In this document: piece after piece, positions 33,704 through 45,440 of the stretch
Layout of the letters: every line of letters begins with the position of its first letter
Numbering within the stretch: the first letter of the stretch is position 1
NCBI GenBank assembly: GCA_018398805.1
Contig: JAGFBZ010000703.1
Coordinates: 558,001-622,000, forward strand
Reading direction: 5' to 3'
Length of the DNA: 64,000 nucleotides
DNA from: Hirundichthys speculiger
Lineage: Eukaryota; Chordata; Actinopteri; Beloniformes; Exocoetidae
Position numbers and translations under genes: made by a program
The notes under the pieces: model-generated
What the model saw: only the letters and a program-made list of their open reading frames with translations
What the model was told of the DNA's origin: nothing
Databases searched by the model: none

Positions 33704-35734
33704 AAAGGCAAATACAAGTCTCCTTGTTTATTTCTGTCCTTATTTTATGGACAGCACAGCACAAGTCTCTTTTTATTCTTTTTATTTTATGGGATGCCGT
33801 TTTATACATAGATTATAGGTTGTTTATGGATTTTTCCTCCCTTTAAAAAAAAAAAAAAAAACACAACTTAAAAGTTTGTGTCAGTGGAATTTGCTAAACA
33901 GGTTTTCTGTTTGCTGCAGACGCCACAACACCCCGATCCCAAATAATCTACATTTAATGTTGAGCTTGCAAACCTCAGCACAGTCGGCGTTTCTGTGAAA
34001 CGCTGATTTATGTTGAGGTGTCTCTAAACAATTCTTTGATTTTCATTTATATGTCACAAATCACGAATGAACCCGACATCAGCTCGGTCTTCCTGCTTTA
34101 CTGAAAACTGCAATAAACGGAGTGGAACTTTAACGCTTTCATTCAGCGCCGCTGTTCCCGTCATCCTTTTGTAATGCCATACTTGAAAACACAATTCCTG
34201 TTAAAAGTATAAATTGTGCGTTGGTACGTTGTGAACCTTCCTCGTTTGTGAAGGCACGCGTGGCGGAGAGAATCTGACAGCCACTGATCTGCACCAGAAT
34301 ATCTGATATTTCCTTCCTTTTATATACCCGTCTCTTCCCGGTCCGAGCACTCGTTTATACGAGCGCACGTTCACCGGCTGACCCCACCTGGTGTTTTGTT
34401 TAATTAGGTAAAGCAGTCGTTACACGTGTGTGAGCGCACACACACACACCAGCACGGGTGTCGATGCATTTGATCTCCAGGAGCTGTCAGTCCTTCAAGA
34501 ACTACTTTAAAAACTGTTGTTCAAGGTGGGGACTAAATGCTGTTTATCTATTATTTATCTGTGTTATTACCGGGGTTGAATTTGGCAAAGAAAGCTCTCT
34601 GATGTGGGAGAAATCCCTCGGCGACTGGCTCTTTCCTTTAATACCTCCCTTTAGTCATAGGATGCGCTCCCTCACCTCTGCTGCTACTGCAAAAAAACAA
34701 AAAACAAAAAAACAAAAAAAAACAAAACCCTTAACAGATCTCTTGCAATTTCTGACAGTTTTCTCAAACCATTTTTTTCACTTTTTTTTTCATCCCATCA
34801 CCCTTTCTCTCTAGCCCCCCCGTCCCACCACTCCCACTGATCTTCCATTTTCTCTTTTGTTTTTAATCCGTGTCTTCTTTTTTTGTCTGTATTGTTATTC
34901 CTGCAGTTGTTTTCCTCACCTCAGAAATATATATATATATATATTTTGTCTCTTTTTCCTGCATCTTTTAAACCATTTGCAGGAATGAGAGTGGAGTGAA
35001 ACTTCTGGGGCTCTGGCCCTTGTTCCGCCCGTCTTTGACTGCTTCGTTAAACGGGACTGTTGAGTGATGTGCACCGAGTGAAAGATAGGCGAGGCGGGAA
35101 TAAACATTTGCATCCATAGTTGGACTAATAACACTGATAGACTCCAAGGGAGAAAGGAAGTTCAAAGGTCACTTGGCGTTCATAATCTCCCATCTTCAAT
35201 AGATCTGCTGTCTCTTAACTTTGGCGGTATATAATTCCACGTAAAAAGAAACATTTGTGCACGTTGTGTGGCGTGCAGCTGTCACTGTACTGTACATGAA
35301 CAATGAAACCGATCACAAATGGGGAAGTTATTTTAATTCAAGTTCAAGTTTATTTAATTCAGTTCAGTTCAGTTTAGATTTGTGACAATTTGAATGTCCA
35401 TTTATCCAGATGACACCATTTTATAACCGAAAGGAAATGATGCATATGACTCATCCTTGCTGCCAAATAATCTCCGTTAACCATTAGTTGTACTAAATGG
35501 ATGAAATCAATTTATTATCTAACCTGATTTTTTCTTGGGGGGGGTAAGCCTGTCCCAACTTTCATAGTTGGTGAATTTGCTGGTCACTTCACCAGGTCAT
35601 TGCACGCTGCCATGGATACACCATTAAAACAGACTTCTAAGTACTCCGTTATTACAACATTTCACTGGTCAGTCAGCCACTTTGGCCTGGAGTGAAATAA
35701 ACAAAGGAAGGATAACCTGTGTCATGGATAGATG
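33344..35734. other. no gene seen, about 2.4 kb
   Basis: T27 at 33673-33699, A17 at about 33845-33861, an AAAAACAAAA patch at 34691-34727 and (AT)n at about 34926-34945. 34150-34420 is a non-repetitive, CpG-containing block with a TTTAATTAGG motif that could be regulatory. Confidence 0.45.
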
Positions 35735-36173
35735 AACGATTTTATTGATTCTGCGATATCCATATCGATATTTTATTGAGTATTGAGTATCAATTTTTCA
35801 ATATCAATCAGTATCGAATATTCTAAGCTTCTTCCAATAACCCCCGTGTCCCACCTTTAAAAGCCTGCAAGCAACAATCTGCACTGTTTAAATAAATGAA
35901 ACTATTTTTAGCAACAAATCTTTTATTCATTTTTTCCAGCATTTGCAAGCTGCCTGTCAGCCATATAATGTGTAATTGATGCTTTCAGTTCAATTAATTC
36001 AAACACAGTCATTGGAACACTCACAAGATGTCACCAAAATCACTTTGTCCCTTTAAAATCTTTCGTAAAATGATGTAAATGTATTGTAAGATGAATATCA
36101 ATATATATCATATCGTGAGCCAAATATAGTGTATCGTATCGTATCGTGAGATTAGTGTATCGCTACAGCCCTA
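35735..36173. mobile_element. hAT-like element, right end with GATACGATACAC-type repeats
   Basis: The right end reads inward TAGGGCTGTAGCGATACACT, followed by ACGATACGATACGATACACT. Farther in is a second ATATCGATA-rich block at the left (about 35750-35820). TAGGGCTG... ends with ATCGATA repeats are typical of teleost hAT miniature elements. The left terminus is not identifiable, so no duplication could be checked. Non-coding. Confidence 0.6.
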
Positions 36174-37945
36174 CCCAACACCAGAACCACTGCGTCTGGT
36201 TGACATCAGTCTAGCTGTTATAGCGTTGTGAGCATGTTAACATACTCTTAGCTTTCAGTTCAAACCTCAGTGGGCTTCTGCAACGGTCTTATGGGAGCTT
36301 GTAAAACTAACCACATTTATTACGGTGTCTGTCCTAATTGGTTCAACATCACCATTTACCTTGATTGAAAGCAATGGGTTTACTGAGTAAAATCACGGCA
36401 ATAGTCAGTATAGTCAGTCAAAGCCCAAATCTGCCAAATGGGCTCCAAGTTGAACCAAACCTTATGTGCTTTCACACCATTAAAGAAGATGGAATACGAA
36501 TATGAGTTCTTAAGTTTTTAAAAGTATATCCAGAAAACGTGTAGCCCAGGTATACAAACCCCTTTGATGGACTTTTTTTCTCACGTCAGCCTGCCCACAG
36601 CTACAACTCTGTGCTATGCTAATACCCCTCCTCCAATCGGCCCTTATCACGCCCACCCACTAGCAGGACAATCTCATGACAGAGCTGCTTTGGATTAGGG
36701 ATAGAAGAGGTTTGCTCTACAAATCTGAAGTTGAGGTTGGGTTTATTTCTCTCTCTCCCTCCTGTAGCCTTCGTCTCTCTGATTGCCGATCAGCCCCTGA
36801 GGGCTTTGAGGCGCTCTTGCTAGATCCCTGTGATTAGAGTAAATGGCCTCCCCCCTTTTTTTCTTTCTGTCTTTTTTTTTTTTTTTTTGCCAGAGATCAA
36901 AATTGGTTTGCAGGGCAAAAGTGAGATGAACCTAGCAGGGTAAGGTGAACAGCTTGAAAGACTCATGACCGAGGATGTTTGAAATGTTTGAAGGAAGGTG
37001 AAGACCAAAGAGAAAACAAGAGCGAAAACATGACAAAAGGTTTCCCAGTAGCGCTCCATGTGGGACACACAATCCTGTAGATGGTATAATGTCCTGGTTT
37101 CTTTTCTGAGCACCGTCTTTGTGTTTATTTTTTTTTAACATAGGCTAGAACTCATCACGTCGTACTGAGAAAAGACAAAGACATTTGGTATATGCAATAA
37201 ATGTTGTGAGCGGTAAAACATCATGTTTGCTCACTGTTTAACTAAGTATTTTTTGTTGCCTTAAAAGGGTTTTTGGTGCCTGAAAGTACCCAAACAGCAA
37301 GTTTAAAGTGATGATGTCTGCGTACGGTACCTGGTCAGTTCAGAGACAAACTTGGACACTGCACTCGGACGTCTCTGGAAAATCCCATCGACTGCAATGT
37401 AATGTAAACTTAAAGAGCTAATGGGCAGATTTTTGAGATCCACTCTTTTCCACTTAGTGCACAGTTGCGTTTCGCACAAAAGTCAAAAACAAAAACAACA
37501 ACAACAAAAAAAACGAGTATGCAAGTTCAATGTATAAGATGTAATTTGTTACTTTTGAAGGTCAAGTGTACGGTAGTGACGAGGGACACTTGTCACCATT
37601 AACTAAATATCTAAGCTAAGTCCATTTCAGAGCGTCCGCTTTAGTTTCTGTCGTTGCTTTATCGTAGCCAACGGGTGAGAAGGGCGCTCCAGCACATCTG
37701 CTCGCCCAGTTTTACCAGTGGTACCAGTGGTTAACTATCTCTCCTTCCAGAAATGTAGAGGTGTATCAGAGTTGCTGTTGGACAGGACAACCAGCCAGGC
37801 TTGGTGCTTGGTAGACAAGACGTGATGTAAGTCCACCGCGGCTGGACTGTCCATGCGTCTTCCTCTACCAGCATTAAGTGTCCTGTCTGTCTGTCTACAG
37901 GCATGTAGCTGTACCTGTGCTGTTGTGTTTGTGTCTTGGGTGGTT
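36174..37945. other. no gene seen, about 1.8 kb
   Basis: T18 run at about 36870-36889; otherwise unique. 36560-36680 has a GTGCTATGCTAATACCCCTC segment that may belong to an unclassified repeat. Confidence 0.45.
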
Positions 37946-37988
37946 GGGGGGGGGGGGGGGGGGGGGGGGGTGGGGGGGGGGGGGGGGG
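37946..37988 (+). repeat. poly-G tract, 25 + 17 bases with one T
   Basis: Forty-three-base G tract interrupted only by T at 37971, on the + strand. Preceded by a TCTG repeat at 37886-37899. Confidence 0.9.
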
Positions 37989-39215
37989 AGGGACTGCTGC
38001 TTGATTCAACCATTGCTTGTGTTCATGTGGAGCCCGGCAGAGGTCAGTCTCCTCCTCAACACCCCTTTTTCATCCAATTTCTGAGGCTGCGGGCAGCCGC
38101 TTGCCGCGCTTTTGTTGCCGGAGGTAATCTGTGAAGTGATCTTAATTATGGAGGTTCGGCCTGTTCCTCTCTTCCCCCCCACCTCCTCCTCCCCCCCTCT
38201 CCCTCTCTCTTCCTTTCTGTACATGCTTTTAATCAAACAGCATAGTTAGCTCGTAATGAGGGCGAAAGGAGCACGTGTGCTCATGCTTACACATGCTGCG
38301 AGGCTTCAAGGAGGAGGAGAAAAAGAAGGATGAAAAGAGTGATGAAGGATGGAAATGGTGGATAGACAGCGATGCGCAGACAGGTTTGTCAAGAACATTT
38401 TTCCGGAAATAATATTTTTAAATTGGCCTTTCCCAGAATGGAAGAATCGCAGAAGTGAATCTTGAATCTCGTTAGAGAAATGAGAAAGCTAGTCGGCATA
38501 GAAGTGTAGCATCTGTAGATATGACGAAAACTCATCAGGATTTACAAACTCTGACTTTTGCTAATAAGTCGTAAACTAAGATTAGATCCTGCAGTGAAGG
38601 AAGAACAGAGTAAGAAAACAAAGTAAGAAACAAAATAACGACCTAAAAAATTGTGAGAATGGTTTAAATGGATTTAAGAGCCCTGAAGGGAGTTGGAGAA
38701 GGGATGAAATGAGGTGGCAGAAGGAGCAAAGGGGGGCGCCGGGTGTTAAAGAGAGAGAGGGTTAGATGAGATCCATTACACATAAACAGCCTAGGCATTG
38801 ATGAGATGATCCGACGAGGATTAAACCAACAATCCTGATGGACACTGAAAAGGTGACCACATGGGGAGGGGCTTGTGTGTGCATCTAGATGTGGAAATGT
38901 GAGTTTAGGTGTGTGTGTCGTTTGTAGCACAACAGTATATGCTAACATAGGACCAAACCCCCGTGCTCTGAGTCATTCCCAGGTCACAGCCAGGTCAAAG
39001 GTGAGGGCATGAATGCCAATCAAGGCCAAGATACAGACAATCTCGTTCTGCTTGTGTGAAGAGAATTTTGATGTTAGTTAAATTCAGCTTGTTTCTGAAA
39101 TGTTTCAAGGGTTGCTTATCTGGAACAACTAAAACCACTTCAGACATAAAGACATTAGAAGAAGATTATTATTGTTTTTATTGTGTAAGTCTGAACCTTT
39201 TCGTGATTCATCAAT
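37989..39215. other. no gene seen, about 1.2 kb
   Basis: Non-repetitive apart from a C/T-rich patch at 38172-38215. No exon pattern or transposon end. Confidence 0.45.
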
Positions 39216-39490
39216 TCATCCATCAACTTTCACTGAACTGAATTGGGGTTGCAGTGGCAGCAGCTTAAGCGAAGAAGCCCAGACCTCGCTCTTCCCTGCT
39301 ATCTCCTCAAGCTCCTCAAACTCATCCGGGGGGATTCCAAGGGCTTCCCAAGCCAGCCGAGAGGTGACCTGGGTCTGCTCTACCTCCAACTGGTTGGACA
39401 TCCTCAAAAGCCCACCCTAGGGAGATGCCCATCAGGAATCCTAACCAGGTGCCTGAACTCCCTCTACCGGCTCCTCTGCTACTCAACCCT
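39216..39490 (-). mobile_element. LINE C-terminal fragment D, same family as A and B
   Basis: On the minus strand 39490-39410 gives a broken HLVRIPDGHLP-type segment. 39407-39225 then reads SRLAWEALGIPPDEFEELEE followed by GKSEVWASSLKLLPLQPQ. That is the extreme C-terminus (SRLAWERLGIPPEELDEVAG type) of the LINE family whose earlier parts are in remnants A and B. The final 60 codons are in one frame, the best-preserved piece of this family here. It is a 5'-truncated copy, as usual for LINEs. Confidence 0.85.
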
Positions 39491-40718
39491 GTAACTCAGT
39501 TTATGTCATTCAGTGACCCGTTTAGACTTGCAGGGTACTGTGACATCATAGGCACCAGCTAAGAGAAGAACTACCCAACCTCCCCATCTTTATCTCCATC
39601 CGATTTCACCACATGCAGCATTTGAGGTTCCTCTGAAGTGGTCGTGCAGAAGAGGATTTCAAATGATACACACACTTTGATGGGGTGTGTTCAGGTCCAG
39701 AAGGTGGAGCTCAGATCCTGCAGAACTCAGAACCGCCCTGAAATCGAAGCGTTGTGCCAACGACAGTGAACAAGTCAATGAGGATATCCACACCAGAGGT
39801 GCCGTGGAGCAGTTCAGAGGGGTCTAACCATCCACCCTGCTCTGCTACATACATGTCTGGTCTATTCTGGACTGGACTGCTAGACTGGGCCAGATTATAC
39901 ACGGCAGATCCAGTTGTCGGGGAATCAGACACGACTTAATGACATAAAGAATCCAGTGAATTCTCAAAATTAAGCTCCACAAGCGGGCTTTGACTCCATC
40001 CTTTGACATTACGTCAACCTGTGGAAGCTGTGTGTGAGCTATTCAGACGGTTTTAAAAGAGATTAGAATCATCTACGAGGAGAGGTTCAGGTTAGCAATC
40101 AAGTAGCGCATTTTATTCGAATCTACATATACTTTTTAAGCGTATGATTCCAGAAAGTACAAGACATGACATCACGTACGTCTACAGCAGACTACTGCCC
40201 AACACTTGTGATCTCAAAACTTTTAAGGTAAACTTGTGATTTCGTAAATCCATCTTATCAGCCAGCACTCACAAACACTCGCGGTTGCGCCAAGGACGGA
40301 GCAAAAAATCGGACCAAAACCGGACCACAGCACTTCTGCTGTACGTGCGACCAGCCTTTAACTTTCCCCCGGCACCTAGCTGATGATGATGGAGACACAG
40401 TTGAATATGGAACTGTTATACTTTAACTCTGGCAACCAAAGGATATCCCGTACATTTCACTAAGACCTTAGAAAGTTGTATCATCTTTTGCAAAAAAGCT
40501 ACATAAGTTTTAATCCCCTTAAAAGTCTAACTGCTTTATTACTCTTACACACACGAAAAAAATGATTTGTTTCACTGAGTCAAATAGAAAACTGACAGAA
40601 AATGATCAGTTGAATCTTAGAGCGGTCATGAAAAGGGAGGTAGCGAACCTTCGTGAATAAGCACAGGGACTCTGGCTCGTGGGACTTCTTCTTTCTGCGA
40701 GGTGGGTTGCAAGTTTTA

Positions 40719-40723
<5 letters not shown>
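39491..40723. other. no gene seen, about 1.2 kb
   Basis: Non-repetitive sequence. The 60-70 codon frames at 39711-39939 on both strands are mutual shadows without a domain. Since a LINE tail lies upstream, part of this may be unrecognised repeat. Confidence 0.4.

Positions 40724-40763
<40 letters not shown>
40724..40763 (+). repeat. (TG)n microsatellite, 20 units
   Basis: Uninterrupted GT/TG run of 40 bases. Confidence 0.95.
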
Positions 40764-40766
<3 letters not shown>

Positions 40767-40898
40767 AGTGAAGCTGCTAATTCCTTCAGGGTCAAGAGGA
40801 GGGGCTGGGGTTAAATGCTGTGACGGGGAGGTCAACAGTGATTAGCTGCCATCTGAACTAATGGCTTGATGCTGATGAGGAGAAGAGACGGGAAAGAA

Positions 40899-40958
40899 GG
40901 GAAGAGTGAGGGAAGAGTGAGGGAAGAGTGAGGGAAGAGTGAGGGAAGAGTGAGGGAA
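40899..40958 (+). repeat. 11-bp minisatellite, about 5.4 copies
   Basis: Perfect tandem copies of GGGAAGAGTGA, purine-only except for one T per unit. The strong purine strand bias is compatible with triplex-forming DNA. No variation between units, so a recent expansion or slippage product. Confidence 0.93.
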
Positions 40959-42924
40959 GCGGGGAACTTGCATTTGGGTTTTACTGAAATCCTTGTGTGT
41001 CATTGTGTTGAGCAGTCTCTCCCCTTCTTGTTTGTGCTCCCCCCCTCCATGATCCCCCTCCTTTCCTCACGTCCTTATATTATTAAAGGTTGCCTCCGTG
41101 CTTAAGTAAGGCAAAGCAGATGGCCCTTTCCATAAATCATGCTTATAAGATGATTATAGGCATCGCCACCCACTGTTCCTCCCTTACAGTACAGTAGTGC
41201 TCACAGTTTTCCTCAAGGCCTGGAAATCAGACTGTGTCTCTAAAAACACAAAAGCTAAACTGATTATTTTACTGACCAGGGGAAGAGGGGAAGTAAACAC
41301 CACAGTTTGAACCCTGAACGTGGCAAAATGCCAAGAAGCATGACAAAACAAGAATAAAAATAATAAAACAAAACAAAACAAATGTGGGGGGAGGGGGTCA
41401 CCCCCCACTTGTTATCTTCCTAAGCTTGGTGCAATTTTTTTTCAGAACAGGATGTTAAATATATAGCATGGGGTTGTGGAGGGGGGGGGTAGGTGGGTGA
41501 CAAGGGACGGAGGAAGAGAGATGGCAAAAAGAGTAAACGAGTGGTGTGCGTGTGCATGTGCATGTTGGATTATGTCTGTGCCGTTGCACTATTCCTTGAT
41601 GTATGCACCGTGTCAGACAGTCATTGTCTCCTGGGTAAAGAATGATAGTTCAAATACCTAGCATCTCTCCCCCGGTGCTCCAAATGCTTGCCTTTGAAGT
41701 TTTTATAATCCATCTGTCATCTGCGAGCAGGGAGGGCACATGTTCTGTACCACTCAATTACCAAATTCTCTTTTTTGCCAACTACAATGAAACAGGAAGC
41801 AAATAATATGGGCGACCCTGAAAAAAAAAAAAAAAAAAAAAAGTGGGGTGTGGGGTGAATAGAAAGAGAGAAAGAGACAGAGGAAGGAATTGCTTGAAAT
41901 CCTGCGTTCCTGACTTTCTCACGCACTTGATTGTGTCCCCTCGCTGCCTCTCATAACAGGAGAACAAAGCCTGTTTGTTGTGGGTGGAATGCCTAAAATG
42001 CTTCCTACTGTTACAATTATGAAGAATTTGATTGAATGTGTATTGTTTTAAGGGCTTGGTGATTTTGATCATTTTTTTTTTTTTTTAAAGTGCCTCAGAT
42101 TGTTATTCTGCTCCCCCACAAGAAATAATAACCAGTCACCTAATCAAATTCCATTTGACGTAAACATTTAAGAGTTGGTCAACGCTGTGAGAAGAGATGA
42201 GAAAAAAAAATAATAAAAAGTGTTTTGATTATGTATTATTCATCACGGTGGCTTGAAGATGCAAGCTGAATGGCTTTTTGTCAGCAGCTGGATGGAGTAT
42301 CTAATGAAGTTTGCTGCAGTTCTTGGTGTTAAAATCATCTTTAATTGGTGAACGCTTTGTTGTGCAGCACTTTAAAGCAGCACGGAGGCAACCAGAGAAA
42401 CTTCAGATAGCTGTCTGAAAAATAACAACAGCAGCAGTTGCAAATTATGGCTCTGAAACATATTTCATTTACATACGCCACAGGCCTCTTTTAAGGCTTC
42501 TACCTTTTAATTCTTCTTCATATTTAACACTCAATACAAAACAACGAAAGCCTCAGATCTCTGTGTCTGTATCCTCGTTTACATCGAAAATCCCCCCAGC
42601 TCTCCCCTCATCAGCCCCCCCTCCCCCCCCATCCCACAGCATCCTCACTGGGAAGAAGATGAAAAGATTGTTTTGAGAAACTCGAAAGGAAATTTGACGT
42701 GCTTTGGTTGCTTCTGAAACTTCCGATATTCTGCCGTAATTGTTTCATACACGTTATATGTCTTCATTTTCGGGGGAATGGGGGGGGGGGGAGATGAAGA
42801 ACACGTCGGCCTCTTTCTTCCTGAATAAAAGGCAGCAGAACCCATCTGGTTGGGTGATCCACTGCTGGCCCTCTCACACTCATCGCTGAAATAATACTCC
42901 CTCTAATGACTCCCGCATATTCTG
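40959..42924. other. no gene seen, about 2 kb
   Basis: G-runs at 41479-41488 and 42779-42790, A22 at about 41821-41842, T16 at about 42072-42087. CTCATCAGCCC recurs at 42607-42617 in a C-rich context. No exon or transposon recognised. Confidence 0.45.
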
Positions 42925-43130
42925 AAATCTCCCTTTTGAAATTGGTCTTGGCAGATTATTTGCAGGTACTTGAGTTGCATCTGTTTGCAATTTTGCAAAT
43001 GTGGAAGACTTTAATGCTGGGCAGGGGCGGGTAGCAGAGAAGAGGCTATTTTAATCCCTGGGATAACATGGCCTGTCAGTGTGAACGGGCCTGAGCAGCG
43101 GCCTGCACCTGAAGCTTGAAATGCTCATCT
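42925..43130. promoter_or_regulatory. candidate conserved non-coding element
   Basis: Repeat-free, even composition, with GATTATTTGCAGG, TTGCATCTGTTTGCAATTTT, TTTGCAAATG (octamer-like) and TTAATCCCTGGG motifs. It is followed by a T16 run at 43142-43157. Appearance-based call only. Confidence 0.22.
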
Positions 43131-43564
43131 GCACCAATACAATTTTTTTTTTTTTTTAATTTGTAGGTAGCTGTCAAAGGGTGGTTGGAAATAAAAGCAC
43201 TGGAGGTTGTCCTGCACCCTAAGAATGTAAAAGTTATTCCATTAGAAGTGATGCACAGCGTGGGATCTGCTCAGGCAGCGGTACTGACGAAAGGTGGAAA
43301 GTTTATGTTACATGTTTCGTGGATACAACGAATACTTCAACTGCAAATCAGTATCGTTGTATTTAGTCACGGTAATATGAAAAGGCCGGGACGCCCGGGA
43401 GTTTGTCACTTATTTATATTGTCCAGTATAAAATACAGTGATTAGTAAAGCTAAAGCAAAGCTGAAATGATTGTGACTTCAGTCCCTATTATTTCTACCA
43501 TGTGGTGAGCAGCTGACCAGCTTAAGCCTCCCCCCTTTTTTCACTCCCCCCTTCCCTCCCTCCC
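43131..43564. other. no gene confirmed
   Basis: Contains an 86-codon frame at 43185-43445 (+) without a known domain. It ends in a C/T-rich patch (43530-43570). Confidence 0.4.
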
Positions 43565-43720
43565 CCTTTTAAAACTGTAATAAGGTGCCCTATTGTCCTA
43601 TGGCAGGGAGTACAGGGGCCAGAGCCGAGCCCACCCGGCTGCCTGTAATTGCATAGGTGGTTACAATTACATTAATTACATATTTCATCAACACTGTTTA
43701 TCCAGCCGCATGTTAAACGA
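43565..43720. promoter_or_regulatory. candidate conserved non-coding element rich in TAATTA-type motifs
   Basis: Within 43640-43690 come CTGTAATTGCATAGG, TTACAATTAC and ATTAATTACAT, three to four homeodomain-type cores. CCTATTGTCCTATGG (a Sox-like ATTGTC) is at about 43588. No repeat identity. Among the non-coding blocks this looks most like a developmental enhancer. Confidence 0.3.
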
Positions 43721-44439
43721 AGAAGCCAAACTTTTAACTCTGTCTTTTGTTTTTGCATTTTTTTGATCCCCCCAGATTCCCAAACCACCCCCCAATCTCT
43801 TGTCCCTGTTTTTTTTTTTTTTTTTTCTTTCTTTCTTTTTTATGCGGTTGTTTTATTAGGAACAAGAGGAGGGGAGGTGCCAAAGGAGGAATTATTCTGA
43901 AAGTGTATGCCTTGCAACTTTTCCCCTCCCTGTTGGAAATGTTTATTTGAACAGTAAGCTCATGATTTGAATATTTGTAATCCATGCTTAAATTTACAGG
44001 CCAGATGAACTTTTTGGCACAGAATGGCAACCATAAGTAGGATTTTGAGAAAAGCTTTACAAAATTTTAAGCCATGTGCAAGGCTTATATAATTTAGAAA
44101 GGGGGGACTGTGCACAAATAAAACAGGATCTGTCTTATTTACTTCACGCGTGCGGAAAAAAAACGTGCACATATATGCAGTATTCATGCTTTTCTGACCG
44201 TTTAGAGAAGGTAACAGGTAGCTGTCCACAGGTAAGCCATACATCAGAGTAAAATAGCCCCTGAAGATCCAGGCGCATGGATCTTTAGCGTTAGACGGAT
44301 ATGAGCGTAGCCTTTATTGACCGGTGCTTCGGGGGGGATGCCACCCATGCTGGCGGGGAGGCGGGTGTCAGAACGACAGAGACTCAGAGAGGTCACCGAG
44401 GCGGGCGGAAGGAAAAAGGAAGACTTTCTCAAACGATGC
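43721..44439. other. no gene seen
   Basis: T/C-rich at 43808-43840; otherwise unique. No domain in the minus-strand frames (43734-44244). Confidence 0.45.
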
Positions 44440-44530
44440 TAATCAGTCCAGAGGGGCCTGGCCCTCTCTCCCTCATCAGCCCGCCGTAATTCAGATGTGC
44501 TGAGAAGCCGGAATTAAACGTGTCACCGCG
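44440..44530. promoter_or_regulatory. candidate conserved element, second copy of CTCATCAGCCCGCC
   Basis: CTCATCAGCCCGCC at 44472-44485 is followed by GTAATTCAGATGTGCTG, matching 27491-27522 in arrangement (14-mer, TAATT core, then GTGC). GGGGCCTGGCCC lies just upstream. A CpG-rich patch follows (44525-44570, CGCGCGCACG). Confidence 0.3.
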
Positions 44531-45160
44531 AGGTGCGCGCGCACGTTGTGCGTCTGCGCGCGTGCCAGGCTATGTTTGCTCTGCATCTACTCCTGCGTGT
44601 GCGCACGAGAAGGGGTGTTTAGGGGTTAAGTAGAACCAAATTAGTCGATGGGAGAACTAACAGCAGCAGTAGCTTTCTGTGTGGCTACTTCTCAGTGAAT
44701 GTCAAGATGATTTAGCTGCTCTTCTGTGTGCCGTCTGTCTCTGAGCACCGGCCCTCCAATCACTGCTCCCGCCTGTCTGTTTTTGTTGCCTCGTGTGCAA
44801 CAAATGAATATAAACTCTACGTGTAGCCGCTTCAGGTAGGAGGATGGTGGAGCACCAACATTTTGTTAAAAAAAAAAAAAGTCCTGCTAAATTCTCTTTC
44901 TTTCCTCAATCAATCAGTTGTGACGAATAATATAGCCAAATGAAATGCAGTCCGGTATTGGCAGGATTCTGATTTGTTTAAGGATTGATCGGCTCGAGAC
45001 ATGGGTGAAGGACTCTGCGAATCTGAGAAAGAATCCTATTCCAGGTTTTATACTTCTCAACATATTTCACTCTTTATCGTCGGAGCGGTGAGGTTTGATG
45101 AGTGTGTCTGGTCAGCTGGCATGTTTATGTTGTCTTTCTCGCCAGTGCATGTATACTCTT

Positions 45161-45221
45161 ACACACACACACTGTGTGTGTGTGTGTGGTGAGAGAGGTG
45201 TGTGTGTGTGTGTGTGTGTGT
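45161..45221. repeat. (AC)6 followed by (TG)n: hairpin-forming dinucleotide repeat
   Basis: ACACACACACAC at 45161-45172 is immediately followed by TGTGTGTGTGTGTGTG (45173-45188), so the junction is a near-perfect inverted repeat. After GTGAGAGAGG a second (TG)n runs to about 45221. Confidence 0.9.
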
Positions 45222-45359
45222 GGACGGGGACGCCAGTTGGGCTAACAGCTGAATCATGGCTCAGCCGCTGCCCCTCGTAGTCCTTGGCAGTTAGTGGTGT
45301 GAAAAAGCCTTCTCTTTGAGGGCATTATATAGATTAATGTGCTGTGCCTCGGGCAGAGA

Positions 45360-45440
45360 CACACACACACGCACACATGCGCGCACACACACCTCGCCAG
45401 GGAGGAATCTTGACTGTGTGTGTGTGTGTGTTAGAGGGTG
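45360..45440. repeat. CA-rich then TG-rich tract
   Basis: ACACACACACACGCACACATGCGCGCACACACAC at 45360-45391 is alternating purine-pyrimidine. (TG)n follows at about 45414-45431. Confidence 0.85.

Noticed and set aside
45001..45280. Small Cys/Val-rich + strand frames
   Set aside because: Generated by TG/CA repeats; no domain.
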